Part shown: positions 27,313 to 36,532 of the stretch, piece by piece | How the letters are laid out: the number at the start of each line of letters is the position of its first letter | How positions within the stretch are numbered: position 1 is the first letter of the stretch | NCBI RefSeq assembly: GCF_013282745.1 | Contig: NZ_CP054044.1 | Coordinates: 2,046,001 to 2,110,000, forward strand | Reading direction: 5' to 3' | DNA length: 64,000 nucleotides | From: Yersinia bercovieri ATCC 43970 | Lineage (GTDB): Bacteria > Pseudomonadota > Gammaproteobacteria > Enterobacterales > Enterobacteriaceae | Made by a program: the position numbers and the translations under genes | The notes under the pieces: generated by a model | Databases searched by the model: none | What the model saw: only the letters and a program-made list of their open reading frames with translations | What the model was told of the DNA's origin: nothing

Positions 27313-28617
27313 CTACCCTAAGCTTTCTGTGAGAGTAATATCCGATGGCTGAGCAATAGCTCTTCCGCCACTGGACTGGAAATTTTTCTTGGCGTGATAC
27401 ATCGCCTCATCTGCCCGCTGTAGCAGCTCTTCGGGTGTTTGTGCATGATCAGGATAAATCGCAATGCCAATACTCAGCGAGGTGGTAATTTCAATCCCAT
27501 CCGCCAGAATGATGGGTTGACTCATGCTTTCAATGATATTGTTAGCAATAATCAGCACATCATCTGTTTCGTGGATAGGTGCCAGTAACACGGCAAACTC
27601 ATCCCCACCCAAGCGGGCGACTAAATCGGTTTCACGTAGCAGGGCACGAATACGGTCAGCGATGGTGGTCAGCACCACATCACCTGCCGCATGACCATAG
27701 CTATCGTTGATCTCTTTAAAACGATCGCCATCCAGGAAAAGAACGGCAGCGTGTTGGTCTGACTTGCAATCATTGAGTGTGCGGCTTAAGCGGCCTTCAA
27801 AAAAGGCACGGTTTGCCAGGCCGGTCAGGCTATCGTGTGCCGCCCGATGGGCGAGGAAGTCATTCTCTTGCGTCAGATGTTTTTGCCAAACTTCCAGCTC
27901 TTCCAGCAAGCCATTGAAGTCATTACTTAACTCATTTAGCTCGGCAATTTTGGCCGACGGGACTCGCTGACCAAAGCTGCGGTTGCGGCTGACATTATGG
28001 GCCACTTTGGTAATTTGGTTCAGTGAACCGATGATGCCAAAGAGCATACGCCGTGACAGAACTAACGCGACCAAAGTACTGAGCAGCAGACAGGCCAGTA
28101 AGCCTGCCAGCCCTTGCAGCAGAAAACGCAGCAAGCTGCCGCCATGGCCGACAATCACTATCGTGCCAATCTCATTTCCGGAATGAACCATCGGCAGCAC
28201 CACCGGTTGAGGTAGCGCCCAGCGGGCAACACTTTGCTCCATATAGTGTATGGGGCCATCATCAGGCAGTGTCCAGCTCGCCACCTCGCGACCATTCACA
28301 TCCAGAATTTTTGCTTCGGCCACCTCTTCATTGGCGGCAATCAGCGACAGAGATTCGTTAGCGGCCACATTGTCACCAAATACCACCGCAGCTTCAGTGG
28401 TATAGCTTATCGAACGGGCAATTAAATGCAGATTATGGTCAGCATAAACCCGCAGGGCGAACAGTGCCGCCAGAGTGAGGAAGATACCTGCCGTGGCCAC
28501 GGAAACCAGTGCCACCGTTAAGTGAATCCGCCCCAGTACACGACCCAGCGTGGGGAGTCTGGCTGCATCATGGTGATGTTGGGTCTGACTGGCAGACTTA
28601 TTCTTTATTGAACTCAT
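27313..28617 (-). CDS. hmsD: Diguanylate cyclase HmsD (YfiN-like)
   Basis: 434-residue inner-membrane protein. Transmembrane segments lie at about 33-56 and 164-188, with a periplasmic sensor of the CHASE8 type between them, then a HAMP linker and a GGDEF domain. The active-site motif GGDEF (337-341) is intact and the product-inhibition I-site RETD (328-331) is in place, so it should make cyclic di-GMP and be feedback-inhibited. In Yersinia, HmsD-made c-di-GMP promotes Hms-dependent biofilm. Its start overlaps the hmsC stop by 4 bp. Confidence 0.9.
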   Translation of the reverse strand: MSSIKNKSASQTQHHHDAARLPTLGRVLGRIHLTVALVSVATAGIFLTLAALFALRVYADHNLHLIARSISYTTEAAVVFGDNVAANESLSLIAANEEVAEAKILDVNGREVASWTLPDDGPIHYMEQSVARWALPQPVVLPMVHSGNEIGTIVIVGHGGSLLRFLLQGLAGLLACLLLSTLVALVLSRRMLFGIIGSLNQITKVAHNVSRNRSFGQRVPSAKIAELNELSNDFNGLLEELEVWQKHLTQENDFLAHRAAHDSLTGLANRAFFEGRLSRTLNDCKSDQHAAVLFLDGDRFKEINDSYGHAAGDVVLTTIADRIRALLRETDLVARLGGDEFAVLLAPIHETDDVLIIANNIIESMSQPIILADGIEITTSLSIGIAIYPDHAQTPEELLQRADEAMYHAKKNFQSSGGRAIAQPSDITLTESLG

Positions 28618-29243
28618 AATGCGTCAGCCTTTTTACGGGCAAGTTGCAACACGCTGGGGTGAACTCGAACCCCACCGCGTGCTAATGCATCCATATTGAC
28701 TTTGAAAGAGGCCTGCTTATCTTCCAATAGCAGACAAAATGCACTGCCCAGCGTACATTCGTCATAATCTTCACTGATGGTAAGCACCGAGTGCCCCGAG
28801 AGGAGTGCCGCCAGTTCCTGCCGCTTCTGTACTGTGACACGCCCTAGATAAACCACATCACAGCTGGCGGCAACCGAAGCGTCGGGCTGTGGGTAGCGCG
28901 CCGTTTTGATCGGATGGGCGGTTTGCATCAATGCTGGATTGAATAGCGCTTCAGCGTAATCAGTTTGAGCCACGATACATAAGCGAATCACCGCAGGCGG
29001 TGTTGGCCAACGCGCATAGCTGATAATGCCCAGCACCATTTTGGCGGCGGCATCATTGCGTTCATGCAGGAGTTCGGGGCTAAGAGTATTCGCGGCCCTT
29101 AAGGGCAACGCGGTGAACAGGAGCGAAATAAGGAATAAAACAGAGGCACATGCCCGCCAGATACGCTGTGGCGTAATCAGTTTAAGCGGATGATAGTGTT
29201 TATCACTACTGACGCCGTTAATTGCGCAAGTGACGATATTCAT
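28614..29243 (-). CDS. hmsC: Periplasmic repressor of the cyclase, HmsC (YfiR-like)
   Basis: 209-residue YfiR-family protein. A hydrophobic signal segment (about 32-50, ending LRA-ANT) follows a longish N-terminus, and the mature part has the YfiR pattern (AKMVLGIISYARWP near the start, two cysteine pairs). The homologue inhibits the cyclase from the periplasm and is redox-sensitive. The ATG at 29243 follows AGGAAG; the frame is open to 29357 without family support. First gene of hmsCDE. Confidence 0.85.
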   Translation of the reverse strand: MNIVTCAINGVSSDKHYHPLKLITPQRIWRACASVLFLISLLFTALPLRAANTLSPELLHERNDAAAKMVLGIISYARWPTPPAVIRLCIVAQTDYAEALFNPALMQTAHPIKTARYPQPDASVAASCDVVYLGRVTVQKRQELAALLSGHSVLTISEDYDECTLGSAFCLLLEDKQASFKVNMDALARGGVRVHPSVLQLARKKADAL

Positions 29244-29390
29244 TTTTGCGCTTCCTGTAGGGCGACACGGTTTACACGCTAATGGCAGCAGACAAATAGT
29301 AAGCCGCGATACCATTATAAGATTTAATTGATGCAATAATAGTCGTGGTATCGGCAATATAAGATTTATCTTAAATAATATCTCGAATTT

Positions 29391-29420
29391 ATAAAAAAGC
29401 CCGACTGATTAGCCGGGCTT
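29391..29420 (-). terminator. Terminator of the P-type ATPase gene
   Basis: CGGGCTT/AAGCCCG (29414-29420 and 29397-29403) form a 7-bp stem. On the minus strand it is followed by TTTTTTTAT, a good intrinsic terminator 19 bp after the ATPase stop codon. Confidence 0.85.
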
Positions 29421-29438
29421 GATGATTGTTGCTGAAAA

Positions 29439-32159
29439 TCAGACCGCGCTTGAAGCGCCTTTGAAGCGCCCGATGATCCATTTTTCGATCTCTACGATGA
29501 TAAAGATAGCGATAGAGACCAGCAATGTTACGCCCCAATAGTAAGCCGGTAATGGCTCGGTACCGAACGCGGTATTCATAAACGGCAGGTAGATAATAGC
29601 TAACTGCAACAGAATCAGGACACCAGAGACTAACCACAACCCCTTGTTGACAAAGAGTTCTTTGTTCAGTGGGAAGCGATCCATCACGCGGCAGTTAAAC
29701 ATATAAATCCACTGTGCGGTGACCAAGGTCTGCATCAGCACGGTGCGGATAAATTCGGTGCTGTAGCCGCGCGGCTCCATATAGGCTTCCAGGGCAAAAG
29801 CACTACAGGCAATCAAGGTGCCGACAAACGCGATGCGCCAGATAGCGTGGCCGTCTAACACGTGTTTTGATGGATCACGTGGGTTACGGCGCATAATGCC
29901 GCGCTCTGCCGGCTCAAAGGCCAAACCGAATGAGAGCGTGGTGGAGGTCGCCATGTTTATCCAGAGGATTTGCAGTGGCGTCAGCGGAATCACCGCACCC
30001 ACCAGGATAGCAAAGATGATTAACAGCCCTTGCGCCAGGTTGGTCGGCAACACAAACAGAATGGTTTTTTTCAGGTTATCGTAGACACGACGACCCTCTT
30101 CAACCGCATGGGCAATGGTGGCGAAGTTGTCATCAGAGAGCACCATATCGGCGGCCTCTTTTGTCACTTCGGTGCCCTTGATGCCCATGGCGATACCCAC
30201 ATCGGCCTGTTTCAGCGCCGGCGCATCGTTAACACCGTCGCCGGTCATGCCGACGATTTCGCCTTTCTCCTGCAAGGCTTTGACCAGACGTAACTTATGT
30301 TCCGGGCTGGTTCGGGCGAATATATCATAACGGACGGCCGCTTCCGCCAGCGCCTTATCGTCCATATGCTCCAACTGGCCGCCAGTAATGGAGTCTTTCC
30401 CATTACCTATCCCCAACATGGCACCAATCGCCATGGCGGTTTCCTGATGGTCGCCAGTGATCATTTTCACGCGAATACCGGCCTGTTGGCAGGTGGCAAT
30501 GGCGTCGATAGCTTCAGGGCGCGGTGGGTCCATCATGCCGGCAATACCGACAAATACCATCCCTTGCTGGATGTCGCTGTGGCCTAACTCGCTGATGGTC
30601 TGCTCTGTTGGGCGGTAGGCCGCAGCCAACATACGCAAACCCTGCTGGGTATAGCGCGTCATCTGGGCATCCCAGTAATCACGGCGGAATGGCACCACAC
30701 CCTGGTCCGTCAGCTCTTGCTGGCAGAAAGTGAACAGCACGTCAGGCGCACCGGTCAGGAAGATGCAGTTTTCCGACTCAACCTGATGGCTGGTGGCCAT
30801 ATATTTATAAGCCGAATCGAAAGGAATTTTACCGTGCTGCGCAACTTGACCCAGCTCGATCCCCGATTTGGCAGCCAATACTTTTAATGCGCCTTCGGTT
30901 GGCCCGCCGACAATGGTCCAGTGGCCTTGATCGTTCTTTTGAATCTGGCTGTCATTACACAAATTCACCGCAGTGATAAATGTTTTTAACGGCCCCGCCA
31001 GTGAGGCTTGCTGCTCGCTGCCCTCTGGGTAGATATTGCCGACCGGCTCGTAGCTTTCACCGGTGACGCGATAGCAGTTGTCAGCCAAAATCACCGCTTT
31101 AACGGTCATTTCGTTCATCGTCAGTGTGCCGGTTTTATCGGAACAGACGACTGTCATGGCACCCAAAGTCTCTACCGTTGGCAGCTTGCGGATAATCGCG
31201 CGGTTGCGCGCCATCGCTTGCACACCCAGGGAGAGAATGATCGAAATAATCGCCGGTAACCCTTCCGGTACTGAGGCGACGGCCAGGCTTATCAGCGCCA
31301 GCAGCAGTTCATTGACCGGCAGATCCCGTAGAATAAAGGCGAAGACGAACAAAAATGCCATCATCACTAAAATCAGGATGAAAATGGCTTTGCCCAAGCG
31401 GTCCATCTGTTGCAGTAATGGTGTGCGAATCGATTCAACCGCTGACATCATTTGGTTGATATGGCCCAGTTCGGTATTGCCGCCACTGGCAATGACCACG
31501 CCTTTTGCCGTACCGGCGCTGATAGTGGTGCCTGAGAACAGCAGATTTTTGCGATCGCCAATAACAGATTCGTCCTCAATCACCCCAGTCTGCTTCTCCA
31601 CCACGGTCGATTCACCGGTCAGGATAGCTTCTTCAATCTGAAGATTATGGGCTTCGAGCAATCGCAGGTCGGCAGGGATTTTGTCCCCTGGTTTCAGCGT
31701 AACAATATCACCCGGTACAAGATTTTGAGCGTCAATGGTTTGTGCGCTGCCATCACGGATGACCACAGCTTTACTGGAGAGCATGTTTTGTATGCTTTTC
31801 AGTGACTTCTCAGCTTTATTTTCCTGAACATAACCAATTAAGGCATTAATGACTGCCACGCAAAGGATAATAATGGTGTCAACGGAGTGACCCATCAGGC
31901 CCTTAACTAAGGCGGCGGCAAGCAAAATGTAGATCAGGACATCATTAAAATGGGCTAAGAACTGTAGCAGGGGGTGCTTACTTTTTTTAGCCGGTAGAGC
32001 ATTGGGGCCATACTGTTTAAGGCGCTCTTCGGCCTCTTTTTGGCTTAATCCTTCTTCGCGGCTACTTAAGTGCTGCAAAGATTCTTCCGTAGTAAGTTGA
32101 TACCAGGCCTTTCCCTCTGGGGGCGGGGAGGCGGATTTATGGTCTGATGAGTTTTGCAT
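29439..32159 (-). CDS. P2-type cation-transporting ATPase
   Basis: 906-residue P-type ATPase. In order: N-terminal cation-ATPase domain, TGES actuator loop (181-184), PEGLP in membrane helix 4 (298-302), phosphorylation site DKTGT (Asp341), and hinge TGDGVNDAP (639-646), then the C-terminal membrane helices. PEGLP places it near Ca2+ pumps (P2). The helix 5 and 6 residues differ from SERCA: LPTNLAQG (Asn707, Gln710) and LWINMATST (Asn735, Ser739 in the place of the Ca-site aspartate), so the ion cannot be named with certainty. It stands alone between hmsC and slt. Confidence 0.87.
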   Translation of the reverse strand: MQNSSDHKSASPPPEGKAWYQLTTEESLQHLSSREEGLSQKEAEERLKQYGPNALPAKKSKHPLLQFLAHFNDVLIYILLAAALVKGLMGHSVDTIIILCVAVINALIGYVQENKAEKSLKSIQNMLSSKAVVIRDGSAQTIDAQNLVPGDIVTLKPGDKIPADLRLLEAHNLQIEEAILTGESTVVEKQTGVIEDESVIGDRKNLLFSGTTISAGTAKGVVIASGGNTELGHINQMMSAVESIRTPLLQQMDRLGKAIFILILVMMAFLFVFAFILRDLPVNELLLALISLAVASVPEGLPAIISIILSLGVQAMARNRAIIRKLPTVETLGAMTVVCSDKTGTLTMNEMTVKAVILADNCYRVTGESYEPVGNIYPEGSEQQASLAGPLKTFITAVNLCNDSQIQKNDQGHWTIVGGPTEGALKVLAAKSGIELGQVAQHGKIPFDSAYKYMATSHQVESENCIFLTGAPDVLFTFCQQELTDQGVVPFRRDYWDAQMTRYTQQGLRMLAAAYRPTEQTISELGHSDIQQGMVFVGIAGMMDPPRPEAIDAIATCQQAGIRVKMITGDHQETAMAIGAMLGIGNGKDSITGGQLEHMDDKALAEAAVRYDIFARTSPEHKLRLVKALQEKGEIVGMTGDGVNDAPALKQADVGIAMGIKGTEVTKEAADMVLSDDNFATIAHAVEEGRRVYDNLKKTILFVLPTNLAQGLLIIFAILVGAVIPLTPLQILWINMATSTTLSFGLAFEPAERGIMRRNPRDPSKHVLDGHAIWRIAFVGTLIACSAFALEAYMEPRGYSTEFIRTVLMQTLVTAQWIYMFNCRVMDRFPLNKELFVNKGLWLVSGVLILLQLAIIYLPFMNTAFGTEPLPAYYWGVTLLVSIAIFIIVEIEKWIIGRFKGASSAV

Positions 32160-32689
32160 TGAAAGAACCTTCTTAAAAATGAATAAATCTACAATCTATC
32201 AATCTGCTTTCATTTATTTGCCGCAAAGATATTACCATTCATCTTCGGCCCTGCCGGAGGTTAGCAATGTCAATGACTTTGGATATAAATGAAATATTTA
32301 CAACAGCATAGTGATATTAAGCAAGGATAGTAGATTTTTATGAAAACAGTGCCTTGATCTGAGATAATAAATACGAAATATTTGGCAGCGGGTTGGTTTT
32401 AATCTATTGAATTATAACTAAATATATGATTTTTCATTCTGTGGTTTCTTTTTTTCAAGGCACAAAATATCCTCAACAAAGCATAGAAGACTCTTGCCGA
32501 TTTTAATCATCACTCAAAAAGATTAATCCTACAAATCCATTAGTGTGTGTAATCACTGGCTATCAAGTGAAACTCTTGGTTAGTATATCCCGCTGCCGGA
32601 ACTAATTATGACTTTGCTCGTCATATGCTACTCAAGAGGTTGCGGTAAGTGAAATGCAGTAGCCAACAACCAGTGAGGAAACAGTGAGT
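32160..32689. other. Intergenic region, P-type ATPase / slt
   Basis: 530 bp, AT-rich, between divergent genes. It must hold the promoters of the ATPase gene (minus) and slt (plus), but no consensus promoter pair, repeat or structured RNA stood out. No open frame here has family-like content. Confidence 0.5.
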
Positions 32690-34609
32690 ATGGAAAAGTG
32701 GCGATATCTGGCGATTGGCGTGTGTCTGGTGACGATTTCAGCAGCGGCATCCGCTGACTCCCTTGATGCCCAACGACAACGCTATCAGCAAGTTAAACTG
32801 GCCTGGGACAGCAATCAGATGGATACCGTGGCGCAGCTAATGCCCACGTTACGTGACTATCCGCTGTACCCATATCTGGAATACCGCCAGTTAGCACAAG
32901 ATTTGAGCCAAGTGAGCGCGGCGCAAGTTAATGATTTCCTGAGCCGTAACCCAACATTGCCGCCTGCAAGTTCGCTCCCATCCCGCTTTGTTAATGAGCT
33001 GGCCCGCCGAGAGGATTGGCGCGGGTTATTGACCTTCAGCCCAACCGCGCCGAAACCGGTTGCCGCCCGCTGTAACTATTACTATGCCAAATGGGCGACA
33101 GGCGAACAGCAAGCTGCTTGGGATGGGGCAAGTGAAATCTGGCTTAATGGTCAGGCACTCCCCGCTAGCTGCGATAAATTATTCAGTGTCTGGCAACAAG
33201 CCGGGCATCAAACACCCTTGGCGACACTGGCGCGGATGAAGCTGGCGCTGAAAGAGGGCAATGCCAGTTTGGTCAGCTATCTGCTCAAACAGCTGCCGGC
33301 AGATTACCAGACCATGGGCACAGCACTGGCGAAACTGCAAAGCGACCCTGCCAGTGTTGAAAGCTTCGCCCGTACGGTCGGGCCGACGGACTTTACCCGC
33401 TCAGCGACCCTGATTGCATTTACCCGTTTGGCCCGTCAGGACGTAGAGAATGCCCGCGCGATGATCCCAACATTAGCGCGGCTACAGAAAATGAGTGACA
33501 GCGAGAAGCTGGAGCTGGAAGAGGCCGTTGCCTGGCGTTTAATGGGCGCGGATGCAACTTACGATCAAGCCAAATGGCGAGATCAGGTGACATTACGTAG
33601 CCACTCCACCCCCTTGCTCGAGCGCCGAATCCGCATGTCTCTGGGCAGTGGCGATCGCCAGGGCTTAGCCGCTTGGTTAGCGCGCTTGCCAGCAGAGGCA
33701 CAAAATAAAGATGAGTGGCGTTACTGGCGCGCATCACTGTTATTGGAGCAGGGCAAGAGAGCCGAGGGCGAAGCTATTTTACGCGGCCTGATGCAAGAGC
33801 GTGGCTTCTATCCGATGGTGGCGGCCCAGAAACTGGGGGTTCCTTATCCGATTAATGTCGAGATTGCCACCAAACCCGATGCCTCGCTGGCACAGCGGCC
33901 AGAAATCGCCCGAGTGCGCGAGTTGATGTACTGGAATATGGATAATCTGGCCCGCAACGAGTGGAGCTATTTGGTCGCTAGCCGCAGTAAACCTGAACAG
34001 GAAGCACTGGCCCGCTACGCGTTTAACCAGAAGTGGGCCGATCTCAGTGTACAGGCGACCATCGTCGCCAAGCTGTGGGATCATCTGGAAGAGCGCTTCC
34101 CACTGGCATGGCCGGCGGAGTTCCGTCAGGCGACAGACGGCAAAGGGATCACCCCAAGCTATGCCATGGCGATTGCGCGTCAGGAGAGTGCCTGGAACCC
34201 GAAAGCACAATCACCGGTCGGCGCAACTGGGCTGATGCAGGTGATGCCGCGCACCGCAGAACACACGGTAAAACTGAATAATATCAGTGGCTATGTGAAT
34301 AGCAGCCAGTTGCTCGATCCTGTCAAGAATATTGAGATTGGTACCAGCTATCTGGAAGAGGTCTATCAACAGTTCGGGCGCAACCGCATTCTATCCAGTG
34401 CGGCCTATAATGCGGGTCCATCACGGGTCAATACCTGGCTAGGCAACAGTGCCGGACAGGTTGATGCAGTGGCATTTATCGAGAGTATTCCCTTCTCCGA
34501 AACCCGTGGCTATGTGAAAAATGTGTTGGCGTATGATGCTTTTTATCGCCACTTTATGAATCGCCCAACGAAGGTGTTGAGTGATGCCGAGTGGCAGCGG
34601 CGCTACTGA
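32690..34609 (+). CDS. slt: Soluble lytic murein transglycosylase Slt70
   Basis: 639-residue periplasmic enzyme that cleaves the MurNAc-GlcNAc bond of peptidoglycan, forming 1,6-anhydromuropeptides. A signal peptide (cleavage near SAD-SLD) is followed by the ring-shaped alpha-helical superhelix and a C-terminal lysozyme-like catalytic domain with Glu499 in ARQESAWNP, GLMQVMP and AAYNAG. The ATG at 32690 (MEKW) matches E. coli; a GTG two codons earlier is an alternative. In E. coli trpR follows directly, as here after the repeats. Confidence 0.95.
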   Translation: MEKWRYLAIGVCLVTISAAASADSLDAQRQRYQQVKLAWDSNQMDTVAQLMPTLRDYPLYPYLEYRQLAQDLSQVSAAQVNDFLSRNPTLPPASSLPSRFVNELARREDWRGLLTFSPTAPKPVAARCNYYYAKWATGEQQAAWDGASEIWLNGQALPASCDKLFSVWQQAGHQTPLATLARMKLALKEGNASLVSYLLKQLPADYQTMGTALAKLQSDPASVESFARTVGPTDFTRSATLIAFTRLARQDVENARAMIPTLARLQKMSDSEKLELEEAVAWRLMGADATYDQAKWRDQVTLRSHSTPLLERRIRMSLGSGDRQGLAAWLARLPAEAQNKDEWRYWRASLLLEQGKRAEGEAILRGLMQERGFYPMVAAQKLGVPYPINVEIATKPDASLAQRPEIARVRELMYWNMDNLARNEWSYLVASRSKPEQEALARYAFNQKWADLSVQATIVAKLWDHLEERFPLAWPAEFRQATDGKGITPSYAMAIARQESAWNPKAQSPVGATGLMQVMPRTAEHTVKLNNISGYVNSSQLLDPVKNIEIGTSYLEEVYQQFGRNRILSSAAYNAGPSRVNTWLGNSAGQVDAVAFIESIPFSETRGYVKNVLAYDAFYRHFMNRPTKVLSDAEWQRRY

Positions 34610-34611
34610 TC

Positions 34612-34734
34612 CTCTTCGTCCTTGGCGCTGCGGCGGTGTTAGCGGCGCTGCAGCACCCGAATCACTGACTGATGTCAGCTCATCGGGATTTGCTCGCTTG
34701 CTGCCTTGCCGCAACACCAATGACTTTGAGGATT
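34612..34734. repeat. Dispersed intergenic repeat, copy A
   Basis: Contains a 45-bp block (34620-34664) that recurs at 34743-34787 with one mismatch, followed by the tail seen also at 18833-18932 (CGAATCACTGAC, GGGAT, GCAAC-CCAATGA). It is one of at least three related copies in the window and lies directly after slt. Confidence 0.75.
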
Positions 34735-34743
34735 TTCGTTATC

Positions 34744-34845
34744 CTTGGCGCTACGGCGGTGTTAGCGGCGCTGCAGCACCCGAATCATGTATTGGAGTCA
34801 GTGATTCGGGACTCAATGAGTTGCCGGCCTACCTGTAGCGCCAAG
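34744..34845. repeat. MITE-like element, copy B
   Basis: 102 bp with perfect 11-bp terminal inverted repeats CTTGGCGCTAC (34744-34754) and GTAGCGCCAAG (34835-34845), and an inner inverted pair CCCGAATCA / TGATTCGGG (34779-34787, 34802-34810). It can fold into a long hairpin. It sits between slt and the trpR operator and contains no coding sequence. Confidence 0.7.
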
Positions 34846-34880
34846 TTCTTTGGCTATATCTGAGGTTATGATAAGCTGTT

Positions 34881-34898
34881 GTACTAGTTAAATAGTAT
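34881..34898. promoter_or_regulatory. Trp operator in front of trpR
   Basis: GTACTAGTTAAATAGTAT matches the symmetric TrpR operator (GTACTAGTTAACTAGTAC) in 15 of 18 positions and lies 26 bp ahead of the trpR start codon chosen. It indicates autogenous repression by tryptophan-loaded TrpR, as in E. coli. Confidence 0.85.
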
Positions 34899-34923
34899 GA
34901 CAGCTCTCCCTTGGGTACTTATT

Positions 34924-35253
34924 ATGACAAAACTACGATTGACCGATCCGAATCTGTCGACTGAAGATAATCAGCACTGGCTGAGCTTTGTTGCACTGCT
35001 GCAAAATGCGATTGCGCAAGATCTCCATTTGCCGTTGTTACAATTGATGTTGACACCCGATGAGCGCACCGCGCTGGGCACCCGTGTCCGTATCATTGAG
35101 GAGTTAATGCGTGGTGAGTTGAGTCAGCGTGAACTAAAAAATCAGTTGGGTGCCGGTATCGCCACCATCACCCGGGGTTCCAATAGCCTGAAGGCTGCGC
35201 CACCACGGCTTAAAAGCTGGCTCGAGGCCCAATTACTGGCAGATAAAAAGTAG
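34924..35253 (+). CDS. trpR: Trp operon repressor
   Basis: 109-residue all-helical DNA-binding protein. The helix-turn-helix reads [20 protein letters not shown], with the core [25 protein letters not shown] nearly as in E. coli. With tryptophan bound it represses trp, aroH, mtr and itself. The frame is open from an ATG at 34897, but that codon lies inside the operator, so the ATG at 34924 is preferred; its ribosome-binding site is weak. Followed by yjjX on the other strand. Confidence 0.93.
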   Translation: MTKLRLTDPNLSTEDNQHWLSFVALLQNAIAQDLHLPLLQLMLTPDERTALGTRVRIIEELMRGELSQRELKNQLGAGIATITRGSNSLKAAPPRLKSWLEAQLLADKK

Positions 35254-35269
35254 CTTCTTTCGCGGCGAT

Positions 35270-35800
35270 TTAGCTCTGGGCTGACTGTTGATAAATTTCA
35301 TTATGAAATGGCACTAGCGCCAACAATAACGCTTGATGATAAACACTGGTACGAGTCAACTTGCCGTCGGTGAAAATGCCGATGGCCCCGCCTTTCTGCT
35401 TAACATTCGCTATCCCGGTTAAAACTGCCATTTCGTCGCCTAGCTCACGGCCTTGGCGAACTCCTTGCAATATAATATCGGGCAGCATCAAACTGGCAGA
35501 ACGCGACTCTCCCCGTGAATGTAAGTGCTCAATAACCATCCATGCAAAGGTCATATTATCTTCGATACCGGCTTCAATCCCGACCCAAAAATCAGCCTCA
35601 GGGCGAAGCCGACGTGCATGAGTCACTCGTTGTCTGGCACCGGTGCGTGTTTCAATACTGCCGATAGGTTGCAGGGGGACACCACTATCAACATTGACAC
35701 CTTCAATGCGGTAACTGTCAGCGCCATAAACGTCATCGAAGGCGAGGCTAATAGCCTTAATCTTTGCAGGGTTGGTAGTTGCGGCAACAACATGGTACAT
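35270..35800 (-). CDS. yjjX: Inosine/xanthosine triphosphatase YjjX
   Basis: 176-residue NTPase of the YjjX/NTPase-like fold that removes non-canonical ITP and XTP from the nucleotide pool. Recognisable motifs: [11 protein letters not shown] near the N-terminus, ETRTGARQR in the middle and WVGIEAGIE, then [15 protein letters not shown]. Length is as in E. coli (about 170). Convergent with trpR and divergent from gpmB, the E. coli arrangement. Confidence 0.92.
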   Translation of the reverse strand: MYHVVAATTNPAKIKAISLAFDDVYGADSYRIEGVNVDSGVPLQPIGSIETRTGARQRVTHARRLRPEADFWVGIEAGIEDNMTFAWMVIEHLHSRGESRSASLMLPDIILQGVRQGRELGDEMAVLTGIANVKQKGGAIGIFTDGKLTRTSVYHQALLLALVPFHNEIYQQSAQS

Positions 35801-35884
35801 AATAAGTCTCGATATATTTAAGAACCTATACCCTTCGCATATGAAGTCGCAGGGTTATTTCACGCAGTATAACGGAAAAAAGAC

Positions 35885-36532
35885 ATGTTACAGGTATATC
35901 TCGTGCGTCATGGCGAAACCATTTGGAACGCGGAACGCCGTATTCAAGGCCAGTCAGACAGCCCGCTAACCGACAACGGTATACGTCAGGCGTACTTGGT
36001 TGCACAACGGGTTCGCAGCCAAGGGATCACACATATTATCGCCAGTGATCTTGGGCGTACGCAGCAGACGGCAAAAATTATCGCCGATGCTTGCGGGCTA
36101 AAAATGGTGACAGATCCCCGTTTGCGCGAGCTGGATATGGGGGTGCTGGAAACACGTCCGATTGAGAGCTTAACACCAGAAGAGGAGCAGTGGCGTAAGC
36201 AGATGGTCAATGGCACTGAAGGTGGTCGTATCCCTGAAGGGGAGTCGATGACAGAGCTGGGGCGGCGTATGCGTGCGGCGCTAGATAGCTGCCTTGAGTT
36301 ACCTGCTGGCAGCAAGCCGCTGTTAGTCAGCCATGGTATGGCGCTGGGGTGCTTGCTGAGTACGTTGCTTGGTTTACCCGCACATGCCGAACGGCGTCTA
36401 CGTTTGCGCAACTGTTCGCTGTCGCGTGTTGATTATCAGGAGAGCCCTTGGCTGGCTTCGGGGTGGGTGATTGAAAGTGCTGGCGATACCGCTCACTTGG
36501 ATATGCCAGCACTTGATGAGCTACAGCGTTAA
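35885..36532 (+). CDS. gpmB: Histidine phosphatase GpmB (YtjC)
   Basis: 215-residue phosphohistidine enzyme with LVRHGETIWN (His9) at the N-terminus and a second catalytic histidine in LLVSHG. It is named a phosphoglycerate mutase homologue, but members of this group may act as general phosphatases (on phosphoserine or sugar phosphates), so the real substrate is uncertain. Its last four bases overlap the end of rob, tail to tail. Confidence 0.9.
   Translation: MLQVYLVRHGETIWNAERRIQGQSDSPLTDNGIRQAYLVAQRVRSQGITHIIASDLGRTQQTAKIIADACGLKMVTDPRLRELDMGVLETRPIESLTPEEEQWRKQMVNGTEGGRIPEGESMTELGRRMRAALDSCLELPAGSKPLLVSHGMALGCLLSTLLGLPAHAERRLRLRNCSLSRVDYQESPWLASGWVIESAGDTAHLDMPALDELQR

Noticed and set aside
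29244..29357. Longer hmsC N-terminus (38 more residues)
   Set aside because: The Met at 29243 has a good ribosome site (AGGAAG) and already leaves a long region before the signal segment. The extra residues show no conservation-like pattern.
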